A stretch of DNA of 64,000 nt from Marinobacter lipolyticus (GCF_018424605.1 NZ_QTKT01000011.1:1-64000), one strand, 5' to 3'; numbered from the stretch's first letter, positions 27,901-36,570 are shown. Made by a program: numbers and translations. The notes: a model not told the origin generated them from the sequence alone.

Positions 27901-28172
27901 TCGTACCCACCCTCATCTCCGCAAATCTCAGCTATCAGCTGCTCAACCTGTTCAGCGGAGAGATCTAGATCCACCTCCCCTCGGTACAGGTTAGGAAATG
28001 CCACTCCTAATCGATCCAGAGCTGTTCGCAATCGACGCAGTTTCTGCTCAACTCTGGTGACCTCTCGTTGCTCGGCTCCGGGGGCTGCTGCAGATTTCCG
28101 GGAGACCTTCCGTTCCAGTGCCATGATGGGTTCCAGCCAGCCATCCCATGCCTGAATGTTTGCATCATCCAT
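24906..28172 (-). CDS. Very large tyrosine recombinase, possibly GmtZ-like
   Basis: A 1088-residue protein with an intact tyrosine recombinase core inside a much larger chain. Catalytic residues are Arg538/539 in GLRRGEAYS, His652-His653-Leu-Arg655-His in RFHHLRHSF, the histidine of WAGHASPQVTM and the nucleophile Tyr728 in ECYLHLLDW. About 500 residues precede the core, including a SAM-like domain before residue 520, and about 350 Arg-rich residues follow it. Ordinary integrases have 300-450 residues. The ATG at 28172 shares one base with the stop of the upstream recombinase gene. Size and pairing recall GmtZ of the gamma-mobile-trio islands, but I cannot confirm this without a profile search. 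Confidence 0.8.
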   Translation of the reverse strand: MDDANIQAWDGWLEPIMALERKVSRKSAAAPGAEQREVTRVEQKLRRLRTALDRLGVAFPNLYRGEVDLDLSAEQVEQLIAEICGDEGGYELRDIQRYLVSGLAKGIGDLGWQMPLPPPMVICGVESSNMNPDTFRRLAEFDQLNAAFFGDLESTDTDTEPDILDDSGQLLLSLCLHSGVCKKTWLTALPAAIIDGCGVHERTVWLELGTDGNLDKTDYTERRRRLFLAPVTQLLLRRWCGRWGRRWPHEETTGKRRPVDFLMKRFAKKLCRDSDLPSHIADRCLRLSESNLVTQLPNSLVHYLSSLRVGVPLPEQNWLRLLTDRRGYSDMDADEATPLRSPEGRQIATGHQYPDQQVYFGDLRRAVGTLNSSEFSEFVVEFLGRSEVSPVLQLMAQWAEYLRERGGVVKRKLAKNSVVRYLNWIKPMVFYADELNDPINLDEDSWQAIYDEIIANAHGMISDCAGRLSAFHQFLVDAHGVPPVDIAGMSADRQVDARLLTPREYRRVRALIRNRAVDETMADSQELILIFGYRLGLRRGEAYSRLFSDFPGLDIPELESAELLVRPNKNARIKSDTSTRRLPLNVLLMDDELRKLEQFYQRRRDLVPGNPRGKALFGDVVGTHWPAIIARLFDPVTRALKEVTGDSRFRFHHLRHSFVTLTFLRLIEGSPCEFIPSAWREGERGDPLLPHTDTVFGRLARLSDTGQALWQLAMWAGHASPQVTMECYLHLLDWSVGRFLNKRHNPELSIRAQQVLLDKRPAALEKFRSRKALSRAPTPAHEIAEVVSDKWPETGLRESPRLERHVALQEKVALPAQRVRWLDPYKLQFLAAGTETVAGARRIRGLESAAQMLGIALHDAERWDRRAKHIMSWETNRMTLQRKASPPGLPMITSRTRMSRRTPAVLRSLDRKDLSRGLPEVPGRFIAPPHTKDAKSYSELYFNRLMAWFEGDPDYALTCMRSVLACSQRSKAEIRPRDPNGNQCLYELLRKLELASRTTITVKLRSDGRIQSEKESWADFFAVPSQQIEFALVVIPKNQGVNGRCRISVDPPPALNRKQNLFWSVLRFAVFSAYVACAYDVEGELGKG

Positions 28173-28982
28173 CACGCAACTCCCCGCACTATTTCCAGTT
28201 TCAGCATGGCTGCCAACTGCTCCAATGCCGGCTCCAGCGCCTGGCTGAAATCGAGTGGATCGACACCCGAATAGCGTCCCCACGGCTCCTGGCCGATGGA
28301 CCAATGCCCCATATACCGGTCTACCTGTGGACCGGGTACCTCCAGCCGACGGAGTTCACCTCGCAACCAGTGCCGATTGAGGTTCAACGGCAGCACGTAG
28401 GCCCATTCCAGCATCGCCTCCATAGAGGCCGGTCGTACCTGAACCTCGTTGAACTCGTTGTCCAGAAAAAACATTGGCACGCCACGACAACCACGATTCG
28501 CCAGCGATAGTCGGTTCCGTATCCATTGAATGTGTTTTTCGTACAGATCGAGTTGCTCCGCCAATAACGAGCACACGGGCACAACTCTGGCATGCCCGTA
28601 TCCATCCCCGGTTTTATCCGCTATCAACAGCAACCGGCGTTCCCGGTTGTATTCCGTGATAGCTCCGAGGGGATCCCGAACAGCCCGATAACCAGTCAGC
28701 CAATACGCCATCATCAGCACGTAATTGGTCAGAGAGTTATGGAAATGTCTCAGCCCATCCGACGTCCCGAGCAACATCCGGTCGTTTTTGACCTGCCCCC
28801 GCAATGCAGCGAACAGTTTGATCAAAACCGGCGTTGTCAGAACCAGATCCGAGCCAACAGCACCATCAATCAGCTCTCCCTGGCGTGGAGGCAGACACAG
28901 CGCTCCCGGCCCCGTTAACCGCATCCACCGACGGGTAACATGGAGGTAATGGTCGACCAATCTCTGGCGATCACAGTGGTGG
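28172..28982 (-). pseudogene. Second tyrosine recombinase, 5' end lost at an IS3 element
   Basis: About 270 codons of a recombinase C-terminal half. Visible core features are an Arg in GYRAVRDP, NRHWLRGEL where the HxxR box normally lies, and MGHWSIGQEPWGRYSGVD with the distal histidine and a tyrosine. The frame runs straight into the left end of the IS at 28983 with no authentic start, so the N-terminal part and promoter are gone. Its stop overlaps the start of the 1088-residue recombinase gene by one base, so the two formed one operon. It could be the GmtY-like partner of that protein (inference). Confidence 0.72.
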
Positions 28983-29044
28983 TGACCTGCACCCAACTTT
29001 CTAATCCATCGTGATCTTAGTAATGTTCATCACCAGAGAGGACG

Positions 29045-29314
29045 ATGAACATGAAGAAGCGATTCACCGAAGAACAGATTATTCCCATTCTGAAGGAAGC
29101 CGAGGCTGGCCTTCCGGTCAAAGAGCTGTGCCGGAAGTACAACATCTCGGACGCAACCTTCTATACCTGGCGCAAGAAGTATGGCGGCCTGGAAGTCTCT
29201 GAAGCCCGTCGTCTGAAGGCGCTGGAGGAAGAGAATGCCCGGCTCAAGAAATTGCTGGCCGAGTCTATGCTCGACACCGAAGCTCTGAAGGCCGCCCTCA
29301 ACCGAAAGTACTGA
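29045..29314 (+). CDS. IS3-family transposase OrfA
   Basis: An 89-residue DNA-binding subunit. It has a helix-turn-helix of the HTH_Tnp_1 type ([18 protein letters not shown] ... [21 protein letters not shown]) followed by a leucine-zipper-like coiled coil ([17 protein letters not shown]). A later ATG at 29051 is an alternative start. A -1 frameshift near its end would produce the OrfAB fusion transposase usual in this family. Confidence 0.9.
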   Translation: MNMKKRFTEEQIIPILKEAEAGLPVKELCRKYNISDATFYTWRKKYGGLEVSEARRLKALEEENARLKKLLAESMLDTEALKAALNRKY

Positions 29315-29337
29315 CCGTCGGGAACAAGCGCGAGGCT

Positions 29338-30183
29338 GTGCGCACCATGCTGTCGGAGACGACGATATCCGAGCGCAAAGCCTGTTCACTCGTCGGGTTA
29401 TCCCGCGCAACGATGCGGTATCAGTCTCAGCGTTCTCCTGAAGAGCGTGAGCTGACGGAGCGCATCAAAGCCATTGCGTTCGAACGTCGCCGGTTCGGGT
29501 ACCGGCGTGTCCACCAGTTGCTGCGTCGTGAGGGTGCTGAGGTGAATCACAAGAAGGTTTATCGGCTTTACCGGGAGGCCGGCCTGGCCGTCCGAAAACG
29601 CAAGCGCCGTAAAGGCGTGATGGTCGAGCGGCAGCCCCTGGTGTTGCCTGATGCGCCGAACCATACGTGGTCAATGGATTTCGTGATGGATTCATTGGCC
29701 AACGGGCGCAGGATCAAATGTCTGACGATAGTGGATGACTTCACCAAGGAATGCCTCGATATTCCCGTGGCCATGGGAATCTCAGGTGAACAGGTAGTTC
29801 GCACCCTGGATGGTATCGCTGCCTTCCGAGGCTATCCGAAAGCCGTTAGAACTGACCAAGGGCCGGAATTCACTGGCAGAGCACTCGATCAATGGGCCTA
29901 CCGCCATGGCGTTGAACTGAAGCTGATTCAGCCCGGCAAGCCGATGCAGAATGGTTACGTCGAGAGCTTTAACGGAAAATTCCGGGATGAGTGCCTGAAT
30001 GAACACTGGTTCCGGGATCTCGCTCACGCCCGGGAGAAAATCAGCAATTGGCGCTTGGACTACAATGAGCAGCGTCCGCATTCATCCTTGGGGTATCAGA
30101 CACCCCTGGAGTTTGCCTCCGCTCTCCGACTTGGAAAAACTGATTCAAAAGTAACGGACATTACTAGGGAGCAGTTGGATTAA
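29338..30183 (+). CDS. IS3-family transposase OrfB
   Basis: A 281-residue catalytic part with an rve-type DDE core: first Asp in [10 protein letters not shown], second Asp in [10 protein letters not shown], and Glu in [16 protein letters not shown]. It lies in the -1 frame relative to orfA, and the GTG at 29338 is a formal start only; expression is expected by frameshifting. All three catalytic residues are present, so the element may still be active. Confidence 0.9.
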   Translation: MRTMLSETTISERKACSLVGLSRATMRYQSQRSPEERELTERIKAIAFERRRFGYRRVHQLLRREGAEVNHKKVYRLYREAGLAVRKRKRRKGVMVERQPLVLPDAPNHTWSMDFVMDSLANGRRIKCLTIVDDFTKECLDIPVAMGISGEQVVRTLDGIAAFRGYPKAVRTDQGPEFTGRALDQWAYRHGVELKLIQPGKPMQNGYVESFNGKFRDECLNEHWFRDLAHAREKISNWRLDYNEQRPHSSLGYQTPLEFASALRLGKTDSKVTDITREQLD

Positions 30184-30200
30184 CGACTGGGGGCAGGTCA

Positions 30201-31019
30201 CTCGAGCTGCTTACCAAGATCAGAGAACTTTCATCAACTTCAAAGAATCTTAGTAACGAACATCAGCGATTCGGAACAAAACTTGTCCTACAGTTACTTG
30301 CCAAGCATACCTTTGTTGATAAGCACCTGATCAACATGGCAAACACTATCAAACCATCCAGCCCAAATGCCCTAAAAATCCAAAACAGGTTTCTGCAAGA
30401 AGTTCGAATCGATTTCTACTACAACTTACTCTCAAATCTCTCCCTGGACGCTCTCCCAATTTTTGCGCAAGCGGTTTCCGGGAGTCCCGCATCACTTCAT
30501 GAGTATGCCGATCATGGAATCTTTGGGTTAATTGCTCCTCAGATAGGGGATGATGGCAAGGTTACTTATCCGTTCGCGAGACTCCTCGAGCGCTGGAAGT
30601 ACATATTCTCTGACACACCAGACAAACCTCTTTCATGGCGCGAAATCGCTCGTGCGATACCACACCCTAGCGATGAAAAATTGGAAAAACTCGACCCTCG
30701 TTCTCAGGAGTATAGGGATGTCTGTGATGTGGCGATGGAAACTAAGAAAAAGCGGCTGCAAGAATGGAGAAGCGGTGTTTCACCTCAGACCGACCAACTA
30801 ATCGGCTTTGTAAAAAACCTCGTTCCTGAAGGGCTTAATGGCACTCCGGCCTGGTTTATCGGTGATATCGCCATATCTTGGGGACGCTTGATAGATGGCG
30901 AGATGAAAGCTTCCAAGCCTGAGGACGCTGCGTTTCCTATTGAGAAAGGACTTCTTTTCCGGTTTGAGGACGTATGGGAGCACTATAAGGGGCAGGCCGC
31001 CAGCATGATGGCGACCTGA
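30201..31019 (+). pseudogene. Unknown protein, 5' end lost at the IS3 element
   Basis: The frame is open without interruption from the IS right end through to 31019. An internal ATG at 30336 would give 227 residues. The reading upstream of it (LELLTKIREL ... HTFVDKHLIN) looks like real helical coding sequence, so the gene probably began further left and was cut off. The product is mostly helical, has no signal peptide or membrane segment, and includes PAWFIGDIAISWGRLIDGEM near the end. I do not recognise it. It might still be expressed from 30336, but no ribosome site is convincing. Confidence 0.55.
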
Positions 31020-31030
31020 TCCAACTCGTG

Positions 31031-31117
31031 TTATTTTCGCGGCCCATTATCACGACCGCCCCCTGAGGGGTTGCCGGTGGTGCTTGGATAGCCCGCAGAG
31101 CCAGATTTTTTCGACAT
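31031..31117 (-). CDS. 28-residue small protein, Gly/Ser/Pro-rich
   Basis: A short minus-strand gene with a very good ribosome site: AGGAGA 7 bp before the ATG at 31117. The product contains GYPSTTGNPSGGG followed by RDNGPRK and ends at TAA 31031. It is too polar for a membrane peptide or a toxin of the Hok/TisB kind. I have an impression of similar short Gly/Pro-rich proteins in other proteobacterial islands but cannot name a family. It faces the truncated gene at 30201-31019 tail to tail. Confidence 0.5.
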   Translation of the reverse strand: MSKKSGSAGYPSTTGNPSGGGRDNGPRK

Positions 31118-31622
31118 AATGATTCTCCTGTGATTGACAATGTTGCTGATCTCTAAGATCAGGATTCCTATCTTCTCAGGAGTCTTGTTTCTCTGGGAGG
31201 GGAGTCGTAACGGGAAATTTTATAAATCTGCCAGCCCCGCTACCCCTCCCAAAGCAGCCTTGTAAATTCCTTTCTCAGGCTATTCCTATGCCTATTGAAG
31301 TACGCAATCATCATAGTCGAAAGCGGATTTCCCTTAAGATATCTCTCGAGCTTTCGTTTGGCAGATATATGACAGGTCATCGATTACATTGACTGGTGCA
31401 GTTTGAAACCATGGACCCAGCCTTCGAGAGCGAGAAAGTATCTAGAAGCTGAAGGATTTCCAGCATAGAGTGTTGATCTAAAAAGCAAAAAGGCCTCTCT
31501 TTCGAGAAGCCTTTTTGATAACATCTTTGCAACTTGGATCTTCAATGCCTGGCAATTGCGAGATCATGGAAGATATGTGCCCAAGTGCTTACGCGAATCA
31601 TGTTAGCTAAAGGGTCGCCTCT
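31118..31622. other. Non-coding stretch before the Abi gene
   Basis: No gene is supported in these ~500 bases. They contain a short inverted repeat CTGATCT-CTA-AGATCAG near 31150, which lies upstream of the 28-residue ORF on its strand, and an intrinsic terminator at 31486-31517 (separate entry). The terminator may insulate the Abi gene. Confidence 0.5.
31486..31517 (+). terminator. Rho-independent terminator
   Basis: A 14-bp stem (CAAAAAGGCCTCTC / GAGAAGCCTTTTTG, one G-T wobble) with loop TTTC. Because A-runs and T-runs lie at both ends it could work on either strand. It sits about 105 bp before the Abi-type gene and far from any upstream + strand gene end, so it may be a remnant of deleted sequence. 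Confidence 0.75.
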
Positions 31623-32564
31623 ATGCAACCGAAGAATATTACGCAAACCCACCAGGATATTTCAGTCGCGAGGCTTTCTAGCTACAAGAGCATGTTCGTA
31701 GGAACTGACGATCAAGAGCTTTACGGGGTCTACTGTTGGAACGAGGCGCTATCGGCTGCTCTTTTTCGTCTGATAGCAATCACCGAAGTGGTGATGCGGA
31801 ATCGATTCCACTCTGCACTGAGCCAAGCCCTATATTCTCCCAGCGCCTCAATTGGCACCACTCATTCCAACGATTGGTATAACCAAGTTACCCTCCCTCC
31901 GAAATCAGCCGACAAGATCAAGCAACAAACGCACTACCGGAAAAATGGAAACTACATTCTTAGACCGAGACAGCCAACACCAAATGATGTCGTATCTAAA
32001 ATGACGTTTGGATTTTGGCCAAAACTTCTCGATGCACCACTATCCTGGGAAAACCTAGTGCCAGCAATCGTAAGAGGCCACAGACACCAGTCTGCAAATT
32101 ACTGGAAAAAGCAAAAACATCTAGATGCTTTTTACGCCAGGTTGGACCTGGTAAACAGATTAAGGAATCGAATTGCTCACTTTGAACCAGTCTGGAAGCA
32201 AGCAAACATGCTGGAGGAACGAAGACAAAGAGCAGGCTATCAGCCAAAGGTAGAGCTCAGCGCCCCCTCTACTCCAATGCAAGCCATAGGAATGCTCCAA
32301 CTGAAGCACGAGAGAGCTACCGAGCTTCTCCGCTGGCTTTCACCTTCTCGATTTACTGACTATGAAAGAAGTTATGTTCTGGCTCACTTTGAGTGGCTGT
32401 GCTCGCCCGAGGGACTTGATGCGTATCGTGACTTTAAGCCAGGACAAACATTACCAATCACGCGCTTCAAGAGGGATCTGAATAGTCTGTGCAGGGCTAA
32501 AACAAAGGTTACCGTGACACGGAAAAAGGTTGGAGTAGGGACCTATTACCCAGTGATAAACTAA
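31623..32564 (+). CDS. Abi-like HEPN protein, probable abortive-infection defence
   Basis: A 313-residue protein of the Abi_2/AbiD-F-like kind. These proteins carry a HEPN ribonuclease fold and are thought to stop phage spread by harming the infected cell. The HEPN catalytic motif Rx4H is seen as Arg181...His186 in LRNRIAHFEP. Supporting pattern: WNEALSAALFRLIAITEVVMRNRF near the N-terminus and the helical segment MQAIGMLQLKHERATELLRWL near the C-terminus. The gene is AT-rich and stands alone, without an obvious antitoxin. It sits just inside the island boundary marked by the tRNA fragment, a usual place for defence cargo. Confidence 0.7.
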   Translation: MQPKNITQTHQDISVARLSSYKSMFVGTDDQELYGVYCWNEALSAALFRLIAITEVVMRNRFHSALSQALYSPSASIGTTHSNDWYNQVTLPPKSADKIKQQTHYRKNGNYILRPRQPTPNDVVSKMTFGFWPKLLDAPLSWENLVPAIVRGHRHQSANYWKKQKHLDAFYARLDLVNRLRNRIAHFEPVWKQANMLEERRQRAGYQPKVELSAPSTPMQAIGMLQLKHERATELLRWLSPSRFTDYERSYVLAHFEWLCSPEGLDAYRDFKPGQTLPITRFKRDLNSLCRAKTKVTVTRKKVGVGTYYPVIN

Positions 32565-33072
32565 ATATGCCACGCCTTTCCAAGCCCATACTTTCGTCCT
32601 CCATTCCATGGTCAAAACAGTTAAGTCTATCTCCTCAGCACCCAACGCTCTGTATCGCCACAAGGCATCCTAGACGCCAAGAAGGGCTCTCGCCTAATCC
32701 TTCCAATCACTGACTTCATAGTGAACTCTTTTGCAATCAAAGGTAGAGAGGAAGGTACCCAAAGTCGCACACGAAAAATTGAACCCTTTGCGCAAAACGT
32801 CTAATTCCGGACAGTTCAAACCAGACAGAATCTGAAGCATTGCTTACACGAGGACAGGCATATAGCCTTACAAGTGTAGCTGGTCAGGCAAGGGTCATTC
32901 TGACCAATACGAGACATCTACAACCGGACAAGGTTGTGCCCAAAACTGGCTACAACTGTGTAACTTTCGGTATTAAAAGGCTTTCTCAGAGACCCAAGTT
33001 CCATGAGCAACTTCCTGAACCACCTCGTTTTACACCAATAGTCCCCCACTCACACCACAGCCCTTAGGTGCA
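32565..33072. other. Non-coding stretch between the Abi gene and the tRNA fragment
   Basis: About 500 bases with no gene I can support. A 75-codon frame at 32840-33067 has no ribosome site or protein-like composition. No terminator, repeat or inverted end was found. Confidence 0.5.
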
Positions 33073-33117
33073 CTCCGGAGGCAGAGGTCAGAGGTTCGAA
33101 TCCTCTCGGGCGGGCCA
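33073..33117 (+). tRNA. 3' part of tRNA-Arg(CCG): attachment-site remnant at the island edge
   Basis: From the anticodon loop CTCCGGA (anticodon CCG) the sequence runs through the anticodon 3' stem GGCAG, the variable loop, the T-arm AGAGGTTCGAATCCTCT, the acceptor strand and the encoded CCA. The 5' half is missing: upstream only TGC of the anticodon 5' stem matches and the D-arm is absent. This is the scar made when an element integrates in a tRNA gene and rebuilds the full copy at its other end. The core chromosome begins to the right. The full tRNA should lie at the left island end, outside the window or lost. Confidence 0.85.
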
Positions 33118-33124
33118 TTATTTC

Positions 33125-33155
33125 AAAGGCCTGCGTGAAAACGCGGGCCTTTTTT
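33125..33155 (+). terminator. tRNA terminator
   Basis: Stem AAAGGCCTGCG / CGCGGGCCTTT (one wobble) with loop TGAAAA, followed by a T-run. It is placed 7 bp after the tRNA CCA, so it is the original terminator of the tRNA-Arg gene left on the chromosome side. Confidence 0.85.
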
Positions 33156-33191
33156 GTGTCTCACCACGCCCTGGAACTGTCGCAGCCACGG

Positions 33192-34610
33192 TCAGAAAGT
33201 CCTGACTGGATAACGCCACCCCCCACCCAACGCCTTGTAAAGATCCACCGTCGCCACCAGGCGCGCCAGGCGCAGCTGCACCAGTTGATCACGGGTCTGG
33301 AACAGGGTGCGCTGGGCGTCCAGCAAGGTCAGTAGCTCATCACTGCCTTCGCGGTAACGCAGTTCCGTCAGTTCCAGGGTGCAGGCGGCGCGTTCGTTGA
33401 CGGTTTGTTGCAGTTCCTCTCGGTGCTTGCTGGTCTGCAGGCGGTCGAGCGCATCGTCAGTCTCCTGTAGCGCGGTGAGGATGGCGCTGCGGTAGTTTTC
33501 CACCAGCTCCAGTCGTTGTGATTCACTGACCGCCTGTTCGGCATCCAGGCGCCCGCCGTCAAACAGGGTCTGGGCCAGCGACAGGGTCCAGCCAGCGGCT
33601 TCCACCGGGTTTGCCAGGCTCAGCAAGTCAGCGCTGCTGCCACCGGCACTGATCCCAAGGGAGACTGAGGGCAGAAAGGCGGTGCGGGCCTGTTCCACAT
33701 TGGCATCCGCCGCCTGCAGCCGGGCTTCTTCCCTGGCCAGGTCCGGTCGTCGGACTAGCAGGTCGGATGGGACGCCGGCATCAGCGGAAGGCAGCACCAT
33801 AGCCAGCAGTGTCTTGTCAGCGGTATCCGTATTGAATCCCAGAGGCGAAGCACCCACCAGGACCGCCAGCGCGGATCGGGTTTGCCGGTACCGCAATTGA
33901 AGCGGCACCAGACTGGCTCTCTGATTCAGCACTTCCGTCTGCTGGCGCAACAGTTCCGCCCGGCTGGCTGCACCGTTGCGATAACGGGCATCCACGATCT
34001 GCTCGGTGCGCTCAGCAATATCCAGGTTTTCCCGCGCCACCCGCAGTTGCTCTTCCAGGGCCAGCAACTGGAACCAGGTGGTGGCTACGCTGCTGGCGAG
34101 GGTCAGGCGAACGGTATCGTAATCGAATACCGTCGCCCGGAACGAGGCTTTCGCTTCCTCCCGACCGGCGGCAAGATTGCCCCAGACATCCAGTTCGTAA
34201 CTGGCGGTCAGCGTGGCGGAGGTGGATTCACTGCGCCGGGATGCCCCCTCCCCATCAGCCACCCGGGCGCCGGTGCTGCCGTTCAGGTTCAAAGAGGGGA
34301 ACAGGCTGCTGCCGGCAATACGCGCCTGCTGCTCTGCCTGGAACATCCGCTCCGCCATGGCGGCCAGGTCCGGGCTCTGGTCAAACGCCTGCTGGATCAG
34401 CCGCTCCAGCTCCACCGAACCAAAGGCCCGCCACCAGAGGGAATCCGGCGGCAAAGTGTTTTCTGTGATAACGTCCGGGGCATTCCAGGCCTCTCCCATC
34501 GCCAGCTCGGGTCGCTCCATCGGGGTTGTCGTGGCGCAGCCGGAGAATGTGCCAACTGCCAGGGCCAGGATAAGCGCGCGACACACTGTCTTTCTCATAC
34601 CAATAGCCAT
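33192..34610 (-). CDS. TolC/NodT-type outer membrane efflux lipoprotein
   Basis: Outer membrane channel of 472 residues for the adjacent MacAB-type pump. The signal peptide ends in a lipobox (FSGC, followed by ATTT). The body has the two repeated helical-hairpin domains of the OEP family, for example TASYELDVWGNLAAGREEAKAS and LSLAQTLFDGGRLDAEQAV. It is last in the minus-strand operon macA-macB-channel, 11 bp after macB. The start at 34610 follows AAGGTG; an ATG four codons later is an alternative. Confidence 0.9.
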   Translation of the reverse strand: MAIGMRKTVCRALILALAVGTFSGCATTTPMERPELAMGEAWNAPDVITENTLPPDSLWWRAFGSVELERLIQQAFDQSPDLAAMAERMFQAEQQARIAGSSLFPSLNLNGSTGARVADGEGASRRSESTSATLTASYELDVWGNLAAGREEAKASFRATVFDYDTVRLTLASSVATTWFQLLALEEQLRVARENLDIAERTEQIVDARYRNGAASRAELLRQQTEVLNQRASLVPLQLRYRQTRSALAVLVGASPLGFNTDTADKTLLAMVLPSADAGVPSDLLVRRPDLAREEARLQAADANVEQARTAFLPSVSLGISAGGSSADLLSLANPVEAAGWTLSLAQTLFDGGRLDAEQAVSESQRLELVENYRSAILTALQETDDALDRLQTSKHREELQQTVNERAACTLELTELRYREGSDELLTLLDAQRTLFQTRDQLVQLRLARLVATVDLYKALGGGWRYPVRTF

Positions 34611-34621
34611 TCAGTAACACC

Positions 34622-36568
34622 TTATTCCGTTGCCAACGCGGCTACCGGGTCCAGCCGTGCCGCCTTGCGCGCCGGCAGGAATCCGAACAACAGGCCGGTA
34701 CCGAACGCACATCCGAAGGCCAGCAACACCGGTAACAGCGAATAGCTCACCGGCGTTCCCAAATGGGCCACCAGCGCCGCGGCACCCAGCCCCAGCCCGA
34801 CGCCAATCAAGCCGCCCAGCGCCGAAACGGCGAGAGCTTCCAGCAGGAACTGTTGCAGGATGTGCCGGGCCCGGGCGCCGGTGGCCATGCGAATACCGAT
34901 CTCTCGGGTGCGCTCGGTTACGCTCACCAACATGATGTTCATCACGCCGATACCGCCCACCAGCAGGGAGATAGCAGCCACCGAGCCCAGCAGCCAGGTA
35001 AAGGTATCCTGGGTCTCGGAAACGGTGTCGATCAGCGAGGCCATGTTGCGGATCTGAAAATCCTCCACGCCGTGGCGCTGGAGTAATAATTGATGCACCT
35101 GAGCCTGGACCTCATCCATCAGCGAGGTATCGTGCACCGCAATGGTGACATTGCGCAGGTGGCGCTGGCCGAAGATCCGCATGCTGCCTGTGGTGTAGGG
35201 CACCAGCACCACGTCGTCCTGGTCCTGCCCCATGGGCGAGGCACCGCGTTCGCTCATCACGCCGATCACCTGGAACAGCACATTGTTCATCAGGATATAG
35301 CGCCCGACCGGGTCTGCCTCGCCGAACAGTGCTTCCGACGCGGTCTTGCCCAGCACCGCCACCGGGGCGTATTCGGCCTCATCGGCTTCGCTAAAGAAAC
35401 TGCCCTGCACCACCGGCCACTGACGTGCCTGAGGGAATTGCCAGGACGTGGCATTCACCTCCGCCTGATGGTCCGCGTTGCCGTATCTCAGGGTCTGGCT
35501 GCCGGTGAGTTCCGGAATGGCAGCGATGATATTGGGCAGCGTGTTGATGGCCTGGACATCTTCCGGCACCAGCGTGGCAATGTTCCAGCCTCCGCGGCGC
35601 TGCCCCGGTGCGCCCGGGCGAACCAGCAGCAGATTGCTGCCCATGGCGCTGATCCGCTCCACCACCGATTCCCGAGCACCGTCGCCAATGGCCAGCATGG
35701 TGATCACCGAGGCCACGCCAATCACGATCCCTAACAGGGTCAGAGCGGTGCGGAACAGGTTGCCGACCATCGAGCGTACGGCGGTATGGGCGCCCTGGTA
35801 CAGTTCCCTTGCAAGGGATGGCCGGTGCGCCAGGGGCTGACGTTGCAATGATGCGCCCGGGAGCGACCCGGCCGGGCCCGGATCACTGACGATCTGGCCA
35901 TCGGCAATCTCAATCTGGCGATGGGCATGTTCGGCCACATGGCTGTCGTGGGTAATCAATATAACGGTATAGCCTTCTGCGGACAGCTCCTTCAGCAGTG
36001 CCATAACCTCCCGGCCACTGTGGCTATCGAGGGCGCCCGTGGGCTCGTCCGCCAGGATAATCTCGCCGCCGTTCATCAACGCGCGGGCAATGGACACCCG
36101 CTGCTGCTGGCCACCGGACAGCTGGCCGGGTTTGTGGCCCATGCGTTCATCCAGTCCCAGCCGCTGTAACAGTTTCGCAGCCCTCGCCTGACGGTCGCGG
36201 GCCTTGAGGCTGGCGTAGCTGGCGGGCATTTCCACGTTCTCACGAGCGGAAATACCGGGCAGCAGGTTGTAACTCTGGAATACAAAACCGAAAGATTCCC
36301 GGCGCAAACGGGCCAGGCCATCACTGTCCAGAGTGGACACGTCCCGCCCACCAAAGCGGTACTCGCCGGTCGATGGCCGGTCCAGGCAGCCCAGGATATT
36401 CATCAGGGTGGACTTACCGGAGCCCGAAGCGCCCATAATGGCGACGAATTCTCCGCGGTGAATGGTGAGGTTGATGCCCCTCAGCACCGGCACGGCCACT
36501 TCGCCGTTGTGGTAGGTGCGGGTGATATCCCTCAGTACTATCAATGGTTGAGCCAATGATTGGGGCAA
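34622..36568 (-). CDS. macB: MacB-type ABC exporter (ATPase fused to permease)
   Basis: A 648-residue ABC exporter with an N-terminal nucleotide-binding domain: Walker [10 protein letters not shown], signature [15 protein letters not shown], Walker [13 protein letters not shown] and H-loop ITHD. A MacB-type membrane region follows: first helix around [21 protein letters not shown], a large periplasmic domain, and three C-terminal helices with the FtsX-like core. MacB drives export of macrolides, peptides or siderophores across the periplasm through MacA and TolC by mechanical motion. It starts 2 bp after the macA stop. Confidence 0.92.
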   Translation of the reverse strand: MPQSLAQPLIVLRDITRTYHNGEVAVPVLRGINLTIHRGEFVAIMGASGSGKSTLMNILGCLDRPSTGEYRFGGRDVSTLDSDGLARLRRESFGFVFQSYNLLPGISARENVEMPASYASLKARDRQARAAKLLQRLGLDERMGHKPGQLSGGQQQRVSIARALMNGGEIILADEPTGALDSHSGREVMALLKELSAEGYTVILITHDSHVAEHAHRQIEIADGQIVSDPGPAGSLPGASLQRQPLAHRPSLARELYQGAHTAVRSMVGNLFRTALTLLGIVIGVASVITMLAIGDGARESVVERISAMGSNLLLVRPGAPGQRRGGWNIATLVPEDVQAINTLPNIIAAIPELTGSQTLRYGNADHQAEVNATSWQFPQARQWPVVQGSFFSEADEAEYAPVAVLGKTASEALFGEADPVGRYILMNNVLFQVIGVMSERGASPMGQDQDDVVLVPYTTGSMRIFGQRHLRNVTIAVHDTSLMDEVQAQVHQLLLQRHGVEDFQIRNMASLIDTVSETQDTFTWLLGSVAAISLLVGGIGVMNIMLVSVTERTREIGIRMATGARARHILQQFLLEALAVSALGGLIGVGLGLGAAALVAHLGTPVSYSLLPVLLAFGCAFGTGLLFGFLPARKAARLDPVAALATE

Positions 36569-36570
36569 GG

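Larger units (their letters stand above)
28983..30200 (+). mobile_element. Complete IS3-family element, 1218 bp
   Basis: The ends TGACCTGCACCCA at 28983 and its partner TGACCTGCCCCCA (read on the minus strand from 30200) are terminal inverted repeats. Between them lie orfA (29045-29314) and orfB (29338-30183) in different frames, the standard IS3 plan. The style of orfB fits the IS407/IS1222-like groups. The flanking bases (TGG left, CTC right) do not match, so no 3-4 bp target duplication is present. Confidence 0.85.

Noticed and set aside
28977..30206. Target-site duplication flanking the IS3 element
   Set aside because: The bases outside the two ends (TGG and CTC) do not match at 3 or 4 bp, so no duplication is claimed.
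32840..33067. 75-codon frame before the tRNA fragment
   Set aside because: No ribosome site, no recognisable pattern, and its end runs into the attachment region.
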